NCBI GenBank assembly: GCA_002694985.1
Contig: NZNS01000006.1
Span: forward strand, 140,605-204,604
DNA: 64,000 bases
Direction of reading: 5' to 3'
DNA from: Parvibaculum sp.
Lineage (GTDB): Bacteria; Pseudomonadota; Alphaproteobacteria; Parvibaculales; Parvibaculaceae
A program made the position numbers and the translations under genes. Shown piece after piece: positions 45,201-54,077 of the stretch. The notes under the pieces are model-generated. The model saw nothing but the letters and a program-made list of their open reading frames with translations, was not told the DNA's origin and did no database searches. Each line of letters starts with the position of its first letter. Within the stretch, counting starts at the first letter, position 1.

Positions 45201-45455
45201 TTCGCGATCTTGAGGATAAACAATGATCTCGATCCCATCCTGCAAGACGAGCCTTGAGCCAACGAGAAGCCTGATCCCTGCTTTCTTCGCCGCAGCGTGA
45301 GCACGCACGACACCAGCTAGCGTGTTGCGGTCGGCCACACCGATAGCGGAGAGACCGAGCACCTCTGCCGCCATCACCAGTTCTTCGGCATAGGACGCAC
45401 CACGCAGAAAGCTGAAATTTGTCGCTATCGCAAGCTCCGCAAAATCAGCACTCAT
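42201..45455 (-). CDS. dnaE2: Error-prone DNA polymerase DnaE2 (ImuC)
   Basis: A 1084-residue DnaE2. N-terminal PHP domain (residues about 5-200), polymerase core with catalytic acids in PDIDVDF (374-380, Asp375 and Asp377), helix-hairpin-helix near 840-870 and OB-fold near 960-1050. DnaE2 extends lesions in the SOS mutasome with ImuA and ImuB. ATG 45455 overlaps the imuB stop (4 bp), so imuB-dnaE2 form one unit under the LexA box at 47061. The 334 bp beyond its stop (41867-42200) shows no gene that I can support. Confidence 0.95.
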   Translation of the reverse strand: MSADFAELAIATNFSFLRGASYAEELVMAAEVLGLSAIGVADRNTLAGVVRAHAAAKKAGIRLLVGSRLVLQDGIEIIVYPQDREAYGRLTKLLTLGNRRARKGECHLGLSDVLAYGDGHCFIVMPPVVPDTNLTSTLGTLAESFPGSVWIGFSPLYRSDDRRRHAVLSRLSREIKIPLVATNDVFYHAPDRKPLYDVVTCIREHCTLKEAGFRLSANAERHVKSGAEMSRLFADWPEALAATQEIVRRCPFSLDELRYEYPSDSFSENETPQELLTRLTWEGAEKHFPAGVNEKLRQTIEHELALIDEMGYAPYFLTVHDIVRFAREKKILCQGRGSAANSTVCFCLGITSVNPSEIDLLFERFVSRDRNEPPDIDVDFEHERREEVIQYIYEKYGRHRAGIAATVISYRSRSAIRDVGKVFGLSEDVVAALSRSTWGWSSTGISADNAAEIGLDPQNPQLRLALKLASELIGFPRHLSQHVGGFVITQGPLEEVVPIQNAAMDDRTFVEWDKDDLDTLGILKIDVLALGMLTCIRRAFDLLDKHYGKQMTLADVPHDDEKVYNMLCAADAVGVFQVESRAQMSMLPRLKPRRFYDLVVEVAIVRPGPIQGDMVHPYLRRRNGEEHIEYPKEELREVLWKTYGVPLFQEQAMKIAIVAAGFTPGESDQLRRAMATFRKSGTIGVYREKFISGMVKNGYEADFAARCFKQIEGFADYGFPESHAAAFALLAYVSAWLKCHYPDVFCAAILNSQPMGFYAPAQLVRDAREHGVEVRPVDVNHSDWDCTLEKTETGACAVRLGMRQVKGVQAETAHIIEEVRRDGFDSVRHFWLRTGLYPRIIERLADADAFRSIGLDRREALWAVRGLGGYAGGQKGRAPAVLPLFAAIGEEGLQREEEMSLPAMPPGEHVVFDYATLRLSLKAHPVSFLRNRFAASGVVPNAQLKEVEAGKRVTLAGLVLVRQRPGTASGVIFATLEDETGIANVIIWPKLYEKRRRIVLTSRLLFVRGRVQKEGIVIHVVADDLEDWTSELGLLSSEDIDKTVDTYAEGMKYPGHDSCDTTHNREEQKRLRAARFVPRSRDFH

Positions 45456-47047
45456 TCGAACACCCCATGCATGAACCAGCGAGGTGCCTCGTTGTCGCGG
45501 AAATAAAGGCCATCACGGAAAAGCCAGAAACGGCGCCCGTCATCATCTTCTACGCGGTAATAATCTCGTGTTTGTTGACGGTCTCCTCGCCACCACTCAG
45601 GCGCAATACGTTCTGGCCCTTCCGTGCGGACAACCCGATGAGCAATTCGTCGCCAGCGAAAAATACGGGGCGGCCCTTCCGGCACTTCGGCAACGACATC
45701 GACCAGCTCAGGCAAGCGCAGGAGCCGCAAGGGACGTGGCACGGTGCCACCCATCATGGAAGCGCGATGCTGTTGCGTGTGCATCTGCCAGCCTTGCATG
45801 GCAGGCGTAATGCCATTGAATGCCGGGATATAGGCAACGGCACGCTCAGGAACATGGCTCGATCGCGGTTCCAGCCGCAGAACACGCTCACGGCCTAACC
45901 TGTTACTCAACCGGTCCAGAAAGCGTTCCAGATCATGGAGGCGCGCTTCATTGCCGTTCAAACTATCCTGCATGGGGGACAGAGGTTCGACAGCGACACA
46001 GATAAGCGCGATCGCCTCTATACCGCAGCCTGCATCGAAATCGTCACCCGCTTGTGCCAGCTTCTCACGAAAAAGTCGCGCAAGATGCGCCGCCTCATGG
46101 GAGGGCCTTCCCGTACCAGCATGAAGTTGTATTACGTCGCCATCAACGCGGAAGAGACGCAACTCAAGCCATCTTGCGCCCTGTTGTTCACGCTGCAGTA
46201 TCTTGCAGAGCTCGCCCGCAACCCGAAGTACCGCTTCCTCAATATGAGCAATCTGCGTCAGCTCTTCAGGAAAAGAGAGGCTGGTCCGGTAAAGCACGTC
46301 AGGCAAGTCAGGCGAAATCGGTTCGCGTTCGAAACCAAGTGCCTCGTCGAGGCGCCGCGCGACATCGGCACCAAACCTGGCCGCAATCGGTGCTCGCGGT
46401 TTGCCGTAAAGATCGCCTGCCCGTTTGAGCCCGAGACGCACAAGCCCGTTTGTCGTGGCCTTGTCGAGCCGAAGCGCCGCAACAGGCAGATCGCGTAATG
46501 CCTCCGCTTCCCCGCCCGGAGCTATGATGGAAAGAGGATGATGACCATACCGGACAACAGCCCAAGCTGCTCCTGGCGTCGAGGCAATGGCACAACGGAC
46601 TGTCAGGGCCAATCCGTCAAAGCGGGACCGCACCTCCCGGAGCAGTGCTTCTTCTCCGCCGAAGAGATGTGCGCAGCCCGTTATGTCGAGAAAAACGCCA
46701 TCCGCTTCTTCATCCCGCCCCACAGGATCTACCGCCGTCCAAGGCGTATAATGAGTGCACCAGCGAGCAATCCGCTGTAGCGCCTTGCGGTCCTCCTTAC
46801 TGTCGGCCGGATGCACTTCGAGCGAAGGACAAAGCGCCATGGCATCGGGCAGCGGCTGTCCCTGTTCAACCCCCGCCGCTTTTGCACGGTTGTCGCAGGC
46901 CGTAATTCGCACCCCGCCCTTTCCCGCCCTTGCAAGCGCACGGGGTCTTTCAGGCAACTCGGGGTGACGCCGCTCGAGATCGCGATAAAACCGCTCAATG
47001 GGCCAGAAAGGCAGCCAGAGCGCAGCAATCCGTTTTTCCCCCTTCAT
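45452..47047 (-). CDS. imuB: ImuB, catalytically inactive Y-family polymerase of the SOS mutasome
   Basis: A 531-residue ImuB. The N-terminal Y-family fold is visible (RIAALWLPFWPIERF; HYTPWTAVDP; ADGVFLDITGCAHLFGGEEAL) without the usual catalytic acid set, then a little-finger-like region and a long C-terminal tail. ImuB links DnaE2 and the beta clamp. ATG 47047 is chosen because the alternative at 47077 would place the LexA box (47061-47075) inside the gene. Normally imuA lies directly upstream; here two lipoprotein genes intervene. Confidence 0.92.
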   Translation of the reverse strand: MKGEKRIAALWLPFWPIERFYRDLERRHPELPERPRALARAGKGGVRITACDNRAKAAGVEQGQPLPDAMALCPSLEVHPADSKEDRKALQRIARWCTHYTPWTAVDPVGRDEEADGVFLDITGCAHLFGGEEALLREVRSRFDGLALTVRCAIASTPGAAWAVVRYGHHPLSIIAPGGEAEALRDLPVAALRLDKATTNGLVRLGLKRAGDLYGKPRAPIAARFGADVARRLDEALGFEREPISPDLPDVLYRTSLSFPEELTQIAHIEEAVLRVAGELCKILQREQQGARWLELRLFRVDGDVIQLHAGTGRPSHEAAHLARLFREKLAQAGDDFDAGCGIEAIALICVAVEPLSPMQDSLNGNEARLHDLERFLDRLSNRLGRERVLRLEPRSSHVPERAVAYIPAFNGITPAMQGWQMHTQQHRASMMGGTVPRPLRLLRLPELVDVVAEVPEGPPRIFRWRRIAHRVVRTEGPERIAPEWWRGDRQQTRDYYRVEDDDGRRFWLFRDGLYFRDNEAPRWFMHGVFE

Positions 47048-47060
47048 TGGTTCACCGCTG

Positions 47061-47075
47061 GAACAAAACAAGAAC
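47061..47075. promoter_or_regulatory. LexA box upstream of imuB-dnaE2
   Basis: GAACAAAACAAGAAC is an exact GAAC-N7-GAAC match to the alphaproteobacterial LexA site, 13 bp before the imuB ATG. It is 130 bp from the divergent lipoprotein gene at 47205, which it might also affect. Confidence 0.8.
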
Positions 47076-47204
47076 AATATCTATCATTGTCTCAGATGGG
47101 ATGGCGAGTCCAATCCAGCCCTACTTTCCCTCCCGCCTTGTTAAAAACGGGAGTAGCTTTAACCACCTAGTAGTTGAGAGCTTCGCGCAACGGAGAGGGA
47201 AAGC

Positions 47205-47468
47205 ATGTCGATATACTTATCCGCAAAACGACTGATCATTGGTCTTGCGCTGGCCTTTCCGCTCGCCCTTGCAGCCTGTACCGACCCAGCGGCCGAACAA
47301 GCACGGCTCGACGCGGTCGATCATCAGAATTGCGTAGATCTCGGCTTCAAGCCGGGCACGGAAACCTATGGAAACTGTCGCCTCAAGATGAAGGAAATCC
47401 GGGCCAAGGAAGAAAGCAACAAGTCTCCGAATGTTGGCTTTGGTGTCGGTATCGGCGTTGGTCTTTGA
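47205..47468 (+). CDS. Small lipoprotein (first of a paralogous pair)
   Basis: An 87-residue lipoprotein: signal with lipobox LAAC (Cys near residue 25), then a short domain NCVDLGFKPGTETYGNCRLKMKEIRAKEE with two cysteines spaced 14 apart, and a Gly/Val-rich end. It shares the pattern C-x2-(L/I)GF-x2-GTE-x4-C-x-L-(K/R)-x-KEIRA with the next gene. The gene lies between imuB and imuA on the opposite strand. No function is recognised. Confidence 0.75.
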   Translation: MSIYLSAKRLIIGLALAFPLALAACTDPAAEQARLDAVDHQNCVDLGFKPGTETYGNCRLKMKEIRAKEESNKSPNVGFGVGIGVGL

Positions 47469-47485
47469 CGTCAGGAGTGTGTCTC

Positions 47486-47782
47486 ATGCGTATCGTACGA
47501 ACCTTTCTGGCCATTGCGGCCGTCGCCACACTTGCTGCTTGCGTCAGCCCGCAGGAACAAGCAGCGCAAACAGCGGCCGAGCGGCAAGCGGATGCAGCCG
47601 AGTGCAAGGAAATCGGGTTTACGGAAGGCACCGAAGCCTTTGCCGATTGCATGTTGAGATTGAAGGAAATCAGAGCCGAGAAAGAACACACCGAAGCGCT
47701 GAGACGTGCCCGTACGCCTTCGCCCTGGTGGGGCCCCTATCCCGGTTACCCTTATCGCTATTATCCACCTTACTACTGGTAA
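47486..47782 (+). CDS. Small lipoprotein (second of a paralogous pair)
   Basis: A 98-residue lipoprotein: lipobox LAAC (Cys near residue 19), helical Gln/Ala-rich stretch, then ECKEIGFTEGTEAFADCMLRLKEIRAEKEH, parallel to the first copy, and a Pro/Tyr-rich tail (PYPGYPYRYYPPYYW). ATG 47486 follows TCAGGAGTG. It ends 3 bp from the convergent imuA stop. The pair looks like a tandem duplication. Confidence 0.75.
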   Translation: MRIVRTFLAIAAVATLAACVSPQEQAAQTAAERQADAAECKEIGFTEGTEAFADCMLRLKEIRAEKEHTEALRRARTPSPWWGPYPGYPYRYYPPYYW

Positions 47783-47785
47783 GGC

Positions 47786-48601
47786 TCAGGCCGTCTGTCG
47801 AAAAGGCATGATTGAGGGAGAGGGTTCGGAAACACGCACCTGCCCGGAGAGGCTATCCCTTGAACGCGATACAACGCCAAAGGCACACATCGCCTCGTCC
47901 CACTCCACGATCCATGAACCGGGCTGCCCGCCCCGGGAACGAGTAAGCGCAACCTCCCAACGCGGCGCACCGGGCAACATTTCCCTTTCGTCCACATAGG
48001 AAATGGTGCCGCTCGGTGCCGAGGCAACACGCCATCGGGTAACGGCAACACTTGCGCCTTCCGTGGCATGACCGGTAAACAGTAAAAGTGGGGTGGCAGA
48101 CTCTTCCGCTGCAAGCTGCAAGCGTCTCGTCACAGCCAGATTGAGAGCGGAGGATCGCCCATCAATCTCGCCAATTACGGCCGCGAAAGCCCGACTACGC
48201 AAAGCCTCCTCCATCGTCCAGAGACAATCGGTGTCGTTTGGCGGCATGGCCAACACGAGTCGTTCCGGTCCCATTCCGAAAGCGGAAAGACCTGGTCCGT
48301 AAAGCCGGCCCATATCGAACGGCGGTCGCACTGTCTCGCACCAGAGAATGGGAAGCGATGAATTCCGACCGGAACAAAGAGCAAGCGAAACAAGAAACCC
48401 TGTCGCTGCACCTATGTCCCGGTAAGCAGATGCCGCGATTTCATGCAGCGCTCCCCTCCTTATTCCGCCATCCGGCAACAAACGGTCGATTTCAGATGCC
48501 CCGAGCGAGAAGGCGGACACACTCCCTCTCCCCCCCGTTTCATGACTGGCAATACGAGCTTTCAGTCCGGCAATGAGACGTTCTTTCTCGAGCGGCAACA
48601 T
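47786..48601 (-). CDS. imuA: ImuA, RecA-like SOS mutasome protein
   Basis: A 271-residue ImuA: FSLGASEIDRLLPDGGIRRGALHEIAA at about 31-57, then a RecA-core-like strand-helix series without a clear Walker A lysine, and a C-terminal WEVALTRSRGGQPGSWIVEWDEA. ImuA works with ImuB and DnaE2 in damage-induced mutagenesis. A LexA box lies 14 bp upstream. It is separated from imuB by two plus-strand lipoprotein genes. Confidence 0.88.
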   Translation of the reverse strand: MLPLEKERLIAGLKARIASHETGGRGSVSAFSLGASEIDRLLPDGGIRRGALHEIAASAYRDIGAATGFLVSLALCSGRNSSLPILWCETVRPPFDMGRLYGPGLSAFGMGPERLVLAMPPNDTDCLWTMEEALRSRAFAAVIGEIDGRSSALNLAVTRRLQLAAEESATPLLLFTGHATEGASVAVTRWRVASAPSGTISYVDEREMLPGAPRWEVALTRSRGGQPGSWIVEWDEAMCAFGVVSRSRDSLSGQVRVSEPSPSIMPFRQTA

Positions 48602-48614
48602 AACAAATCCATTT

Positions 48615-48629
48615 GTTCATGATTTGTTC
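48615..48629. promoter_or_regulatory. LexA box upstream of imuA
   Basis: GTTCATGATTTGTTC is an exact GTTC-N7-GTTC match, 14 bp before the imuA ATG at 48601, showing SOS control of the first part of the split cassette. Confidence 0.85.
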
Positions 48630-48666
48630 TAATTGTTACCGACAAACAGGTCAAGCCGGCAATCGC

Positions 48667-49281
48667 TTATGACAGGCGCGCCTGAAATTCTTCGCTGGAA
48701 TTGGTACGAGGGAAAGGCGTGTCCGGGACAGGCACCCCAAGGAAACGGCAAAGAGGTTCCCAGCTCTCCGCCACGTCGAACACAAGCAAGCGTTCAGCAG
48801 GGATGCTGCGTTTTACTTCTGCTTCATGGCGAGCAAGCACATCGAGTACATGCGCCTGATCAGTTGCGCCGCTGAAGACCTTGTCGCTGACAATGTGACG
48901 CACCATCGTCAACATATCCCGCTGAGGCCCCTCCTCCGGCAAGCCGCCTGCCATGGCGGGGAAGATCGTACCCGAAATACTTTTGTACCATTGCTGCGGA
49001 TCGCGGGTCGAAAGGATGACCTTCGCTTCGGGATAATGGGCCGCAAGCTCGCGCCAGAAATGACAGCTCGGCCAATCGACGCTCGCCTTGTAGCCGGAAA
49101 GCAAGCTGTCCCAATCAACGGTCTCGCCCCTCGCCGCAGAGAGCCAGACCGGCGCTTGTTCGGGGTTGGCGAATACTTCCATCATGTGATGGCAGGGCGA
49201 CAACCCGAGTTGCTCAAGCGCGAACTTGAGCGAGAGAGTGCCTGTGCGACCGAAACCCGCACCGATAACCGACAGAGCCAT
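48667..49281 (-). CDS. Sulfotransferase-family protein
   Basis: A 204-residue protein with the PAPS-binding P-loop-like motif GAGFGRTGTLSL at the N-terminus and VILSTRDPQQWYKSI in the middle (3'-phosphate-binding type), as in the P-loop sulfotransferase_4-like family. ATG 49281 is chosen since it begins the conserved MALSVIGAGFGRTGT. The substrate cannot be inferred. It follows the methyltransferase gene after 20 bp. Confidence 0.8.
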   Translation of the reverse strand: MALSVIGAGFGRTGTLSLKFALEQLGLSPCHHMMEVFANPEQAPVWLSAARGETVDWDSLLSGYKASVDWPSCHFWRELAAHYPEAKVILSTRDPQQWYKSISGTIFPAMAGGLPEEGPQRDMLTMVRHIVSDKVFSGATDQAHVLDVLARHEAEVKRSIPAERLLVFDVAESWEPLCRFLGVPVPDTPFPRTNSSEEFQARLS

Positions 49282-49301
49282 GACGATTCTCGTGCGAGGC
49301 C

Positions 49302-49919
49302 TCAGGCTTGCGCAACGCCCCAATAATTGAAACCGGCAAGCCGAGGCGTGGATGGCAGATACATCGTCTGAAGATCGGCGATACGGAAACCACCCTCTTC
49401 AATTAACGACGGCATCTTGCGATTGAGATTGCAGCCGCCGAAGAGCACTTTCCATACGGGATTTATGCGATCCTGCCAGCGCGCCACATCGCTATCCGGC
49501 GCCGCACCATGCTCACAGAATACAAGCTTGCCACCCGGCTTCAGAACACGCTTCATACCTTCCAGAGCCTTCACGGGATCAGGGATCGTGCAAAGGCTGA
49601 AGGTGCAAAGAACGGTGTCGACGCTCTTGTCGTCGAGCGGGATCTGCTCACCGGGTAACCCGATGAACTCCACAGGAAAAGGAAGCTCCTGCGCACGCTC
49701 GCCCGCGAGCTTCCAGGATTCTTCGGACGGGTCGAGACCAATGACCCGGGTTACCCTCGCCGGATCGTAATAAGGAAGGTTGAGACCGGTACCGATGCCA
49801 ATCTCAAGAACCGTGCCCTCCGCCATCGGCACAACCTTTTTGCGTTGATAACGGATCGGTTTGGTGCCGCAGGCACAATTGATGATATGCGGAACGACAA
49901 GACGTTCGTAGAAACCCAT
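49302..49919 (-). CDS. Class I SAM-dependent methyltransferase
   Basis: A 205-residue methyltransferase with motif I VLEIGIGTGLNLPYY (residues about 37-51), an acidic Asp in GLDPSEES, and DTVLCTFSLCTIPDPVKALEGMKRVLKPGGKLVFCEHG as later motifs. The wording is close to METTL7/UbiE-like small methyltransferases acting on lipids or thiols. Substrate unknown. It is followed by the sulfotransferase gene. Confidence 0.85.
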   Translation of the reverse strand: MGFYERLVVPHIINCACGTKPIRYQRKKVVPMAEGTVLEIGIGTGLNLPYYDPARVTRVIGLDPSEESWKLAGERAQELPFPVEFIGLPGEQIPLDDKSVDTVLCTFSLCTIPDPVKALEGMKRVLKPGGKLVFCEHGAAPDSDVARWQDRINPVWKVLFGGCNLNRKMPSLIEEGGFRIADLQTMYLPSTPRLAGFNYWGVAQA

Positions 49920-49967
49920 AGACCACCCTCCCAGGCAAAGTTGCGCTAGTATGACGTTCCTCTTCCT

Positions 49968-50837
49968 CTAACGCCACTCCGAAACGCCAAAACGAAGAAG
50001 CCGGTCTCCGTCTACGGGGCCGACGGTTCGACCTCGCCCCTTGAAGCCCAGCGCCGCGGCACCCAGGACCCGCTTGTCCCGAAGAACCGCCGCCTGCCGA
50101 ACTGAAACGGAAAGCGCCTGCCAGACAAGCTCAGCATCGACCAGCCCTGTCGGTCCGGCGATGAAACGGTTCTGCCATGCGAAAGCGAACAGTCTGTCCC
50201 TTGGTGACGAACCTTCGCAGACTGAGACGGTATCGGCAGAAGCATCGGCAATAGCCGCCGCTGCAAAACCCGCCATGGCAGCGCTTATCGATTGGACAGC
50301 CACGATACCCAGGGGGCCAGACGTCGGAATCGCCGATTGGTTTCCTGCCAGAGCCACACCGCCTTGGATGCCCCCTTCCAGGGCCGACACAAACTCTCCC
50401 AGCAACGGCGGCACAACGCCGCTTGCACCACCCGCTACATCCGGCTCCTGGTGGATAGCAATCACATCACCCAGCGAAACCACGATTGAATGGGCGCCCC
50501 CGCTCGCTCGCGCTGCATTGCGCATGTCTTCAAGCACCACATCGCAAATGGCACCAGGCATAGCTGCAAGCGAAGGCGGGATTCCGTTTTGAGGCAGGAT
50601 CTCGCGAAACCTGACCGCCGTCTCCAACGCGATACGGCCCGCCCTCCCGCGCGGAAGCACATTCTCCTGTCCGGTAGCGAGAAGCTCCGCATCCGCGAGT
50701 ACCGGACGCGAAAGATCGCGCGCAACATCCATGGCGACATCAAGCGCTTCGCGCGCGCCATCTCCTGCAGCAGCAAAGGAGAGTTTACCGGGCCAGATTT
50801 CGAAACTTTTTTCGACGAGATGGGACGTCGCAAACAT
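49968..50837 (-). CDS. Unrecognised 289-residue protein
   Basis: I do not recognise this protein. It is Ala/Gly-rich with no signal peptide or clear membrane helix. Notable segments are GAICDVVLEDMRNAARASGGAHSIVVSLGDVIAIHQEP, ALAGNQSAIPTSGPLGIVAVQSISAAMAGFAAAAIADAS and a C-terminal LGAAALGFKGRGRTVGPVDGDRLLRFGVSEWR. ATG 50837 follows a weak GGAG. It starts a short distance after a small frame ending at 50846 and precedes the methyltransferase gene by 48 bp on the same strand. Confidence 0.65.
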   Translation of the reverse strand: MFATSHLVEKSFEIWPGKLSFAAAGDGAREALDVAMDVARDLSRPVLADAELLATGQENVLPRGRAGRIALETAVRFREILPQNGIPPSLAAMPGAICDVVLEDMRNAARASGGAHSIVVSLGDVIAIHQEPDVAGGASGVVPPLLGEFVSALEGGIQGGVALAGNQSAIPTSGPLGIVAVQSISAAMAGFAAAAIADASADTVSVCEGSSPRDRLFAFAWQNRFIAGPTGLVDAELVWQALSVSVRQAAVLRDKRVLGAAALGFKGRGRTVGPVDGDRLLRFGVSEWR

Positions 50838-50845
50838 CGGAACAC

Positions 50846-50974
50846 TTACTCCACGAGATGCACTTGCGCTTCCGTATGAAACACGGATTTTTGTCCAAAG
50901 CTTGTCTTGTATCGAGATTCTATCTCGTCAATGGCATGACCTGCATCCACCGCCTCAGAGTGAACGATGATCAT
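50846..50974 (-). CDS. Possible small open frame, 42 aa
   Basis: ATG 50974 opens MIIVHSEAVDAGHAIDEIES with a C-terminal VFHTEAQVHLVE. The pattern weakly recalls the C-terminal cytoplasmic domain of cation diffusion facilitators, so it may be a fragment rather than a gene. Upstream in the same frame the sequence runs into the broken ferredoxin region. Low confidence. Confidence 0.2.
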   Translation of the reverse strand: MIIVHSEAVDAGHAIDEIESRYKTSFGQKSVFHTEAQVHLVE

Positions 50975-51137
50975 TATTCGCGTCGTCTCGACGGCTTCCG
51001 AAGGGCCGACAAGACATTTGCGCTCTGAAGAAGCGCAATGAAGATAACGGCAATAAATATGAAATGTCGCAAGACAAAGCCCCCCTGCTCCACCTAGTTG
51101 GCAGGCTGAAAGAGGGTCTCTCCAGCGATGCAGAAGA

Positions 51138-51466
51138 TCAAGCGACTTCGCGGGTCGCAATGTCGGCAACGCGGACACGTAGTCCGTCGAGTTCCGACGT
51201 CATGACGAGCTGGCAGGAAAGGTGAGACCACTCACTGCCGTAATTCTCGTCGAGCATGTCCAGTTCATGTTCGCGCGGCGCATGCAACTTCGGCGCCCAT
51301 TCCGGGGCTGCTTCGATCTGGCACCTCCGGCAGGTGCTCCCACACTCGGCGACGATGGGAAACCATGATCGCGAATGATTTCCATCACCCGCCAGCCTTC
51401 AACGGCTGCAAGCTCCCGTTCGCAACCTTTGTTATCAACCAGAATGATACGCAGAACCCGTCCCAA
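51138..51466 (-). pseudogene. Frameshifted [2Fe-2S] ferredoxin
   Basis: From ATG 51466 the frame reads VLRIILVDNKGCERELAAVEGWRVMEIIRDHGFP and then loses the ferredoxin pattern. A shift at about 51355 (one base missing in a CCC run) restores IVAECGSTCRRCQIEAAPEW and a normal C-terminus to TGA 51138. The cluster loop reads Cys-X3-Cys-X2-Cys where the family has Cys-X5-Cys-X2-Cys, so it is also two residues short. It lies 5 bp after the ferredoxin-NADP reductase gene. Either a real decaying gene or a sequence error. Confidence 0.75.
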
Positions 51467-51471
51467 TACTC

Positions 51472-52566
<1,095 letters not shown>

Positions 52567-52738
52567 TTATATTTCACAACCTATCCCGCTTATATAGGTC
52601 TCGGATGCCACAACGCCAAGCAAAAAATTGACTGTTTGACGGTGACAAAACTGCGTCCATGCCTATCTTACGCAGCGCATGCGGAGACGCAGCATAACGT
52701 CGTGCCGCTGCCCCCCTGAAGTCGCCGGAGAGTCCCAA

Positions 52739-53044
52739 ATGGTCAAATGCAACACGATGCCGGAAGTCCGAAACGAGATCGACAGGATCGACCGTGAACT
52801 CGTGAAGCTGCTGGCGGAACGGCAGGGTTATATCGAGCAGGCAGGCGTAATCAAGGGCAAGCGCTCTGCGGTGCGTGACGAGGCGCGCATCGAGGATGTG
52901 GTGAGCAAGGTGCTCGCCGAGGCTGACAAGGCAGGTCTCGCACGCGCGATCGCGGAACCGCTATGGCGGCTTCTCATCGAGAAGTCGATCGAACATGAAT
53001 TCGAGGTGTTCGACGAGAAGGAACGAACAGCCGCCAGCAGCTGA
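52739..53044 (+). CDS. Chorismate mutase, AroQ class
   Basis: A 101-residue all-helical protein with the AroQ pattern: EVRNEIDRIDRELVKLLAERQGYIEQAGVIKGKRSAVRDEARIEDVVSKVLAEADKAGL. It would convert chorismate to prephenate for Phe and Tyr synthesis. ATG 52739 begins the conserved block. The gene diverges from the reductase (52503) across a 235-bp AT-richer region and converges on the ferredoxin gene. Confidence 0.88.
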   Translation: MVKCNTMPEVRNEIDRIDRELVKLLAERQGYIEQAGVIKGKRSAVRDEARIEDVVSKVLAEADKAGLARAIAEPLWRLLIEKSIEHEFEVFDEKERTAASS

Positions 53045-53065
53045 GCCAAGAGCTGAAAAGACGGC

Positions 53066-53467
<402 letters not shown>

Positions 53468-53598
53468 TCATTTCTTTTCAACCCCTCAATCGGGGCTCCA
53501 GGCAAAGGGCGGCTTTCCGACGCAGCGCCAGCCCAATTGTTCCTTCATCACGGGCATCGCATAGTCTAAGTCAGGCCAAGGGATCGGGAGGCGCGAAA

Positions 53599-53907
53599 AT
53601 GGCGGACAAGCTCAACATTCTCTTCATCACGGCGGACCAGTGGCGCGGCAAATGCCTCTCCGCGCTCGGCCACGAAATGGTAAAGACGCCGAACCTCGAC
53701 GCGCTGGCAAAGGAAGGCGTGCTCTTCAAAAAACACTACGCAAACGCCGTCCCCTGCGCCCCCTCGCGCGCCTCGCTGCACACCGGCATGTATCTCCAGA
53801 ACCGCCGCTCCACATCTCGATCACGGATGACGGGCCGGTGGTCCGCCCAGCCGCGCGATATTGATCTGCTGACGGATGGGTTTCACGAGATAGCACTCGG
53901 GGGATAA
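53599..53907 (+). pseudogene. Truncated sulfatase/phosphonate monoester hydrolase fragment
   Basis: The first 70 residues match the start of the alkaline-phosphatase-superfamily sulfatases: NILFITADQWRGKCLSALGHEMVKTPNLDALAKEGVLFKKHYANAVPC, then CAPSR with the nucleophile Cys53. After NRRS the frame no longer resembles a sulfatase and stops at 53907, inside the first unit of a 22-bp repeat array. A good RBS (GGGAGGCG) precedes ATG 53599. It lacks most of the enzyme, so it is a remnant. Confidence 0.75.
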
Positions 53908-53987
53908 AGCGCGAGCCTTTCGGGGATAAACCAGCGCCTCACAGGGGATAAAGGCCAAGGCAACCGGGGATAAATGACGGGTTTTTG
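53900..53987 (+). repeat. Four-copy repeat with 22-bp period (GGGGATAAA)
   Basis: GGGGATAAA occurs at 53900, 53922, 53944 and 53966, each exactly 22 bp apart (about two helical turns), with unlike 13-bp spacers. A reversed copy of the core (TTATCCCC) lies at 54217. The spacing looks like iterons or cooperative protein sites. The reversed unit differs from a DnaA box at two positions, so that link is weak. Confidence 0.75.
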
Positions 53988-54077
53988 CGGCCCACTGTCA
54001 CAATCCGGGATTTTTGGCTCCCCACAACCCTCTGATTTCATTGGAAGATTGGGAGGCCGGGGACAAGCCGGATTCGA

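Noticed and set aside
53900..53974. Replication origin with DnaA boxes
   Set aside because: The reversed unit TTATCCCC differs from the DnaA box and no dnaA, parA or AT-rich unwinding region is present; kept only as a repeat.
53900..53987. CRISPR array
   Set aside because: The repeated part is only 9 bp and the period 22 bp; CRISPR repeats are longer and no cas gene is near.
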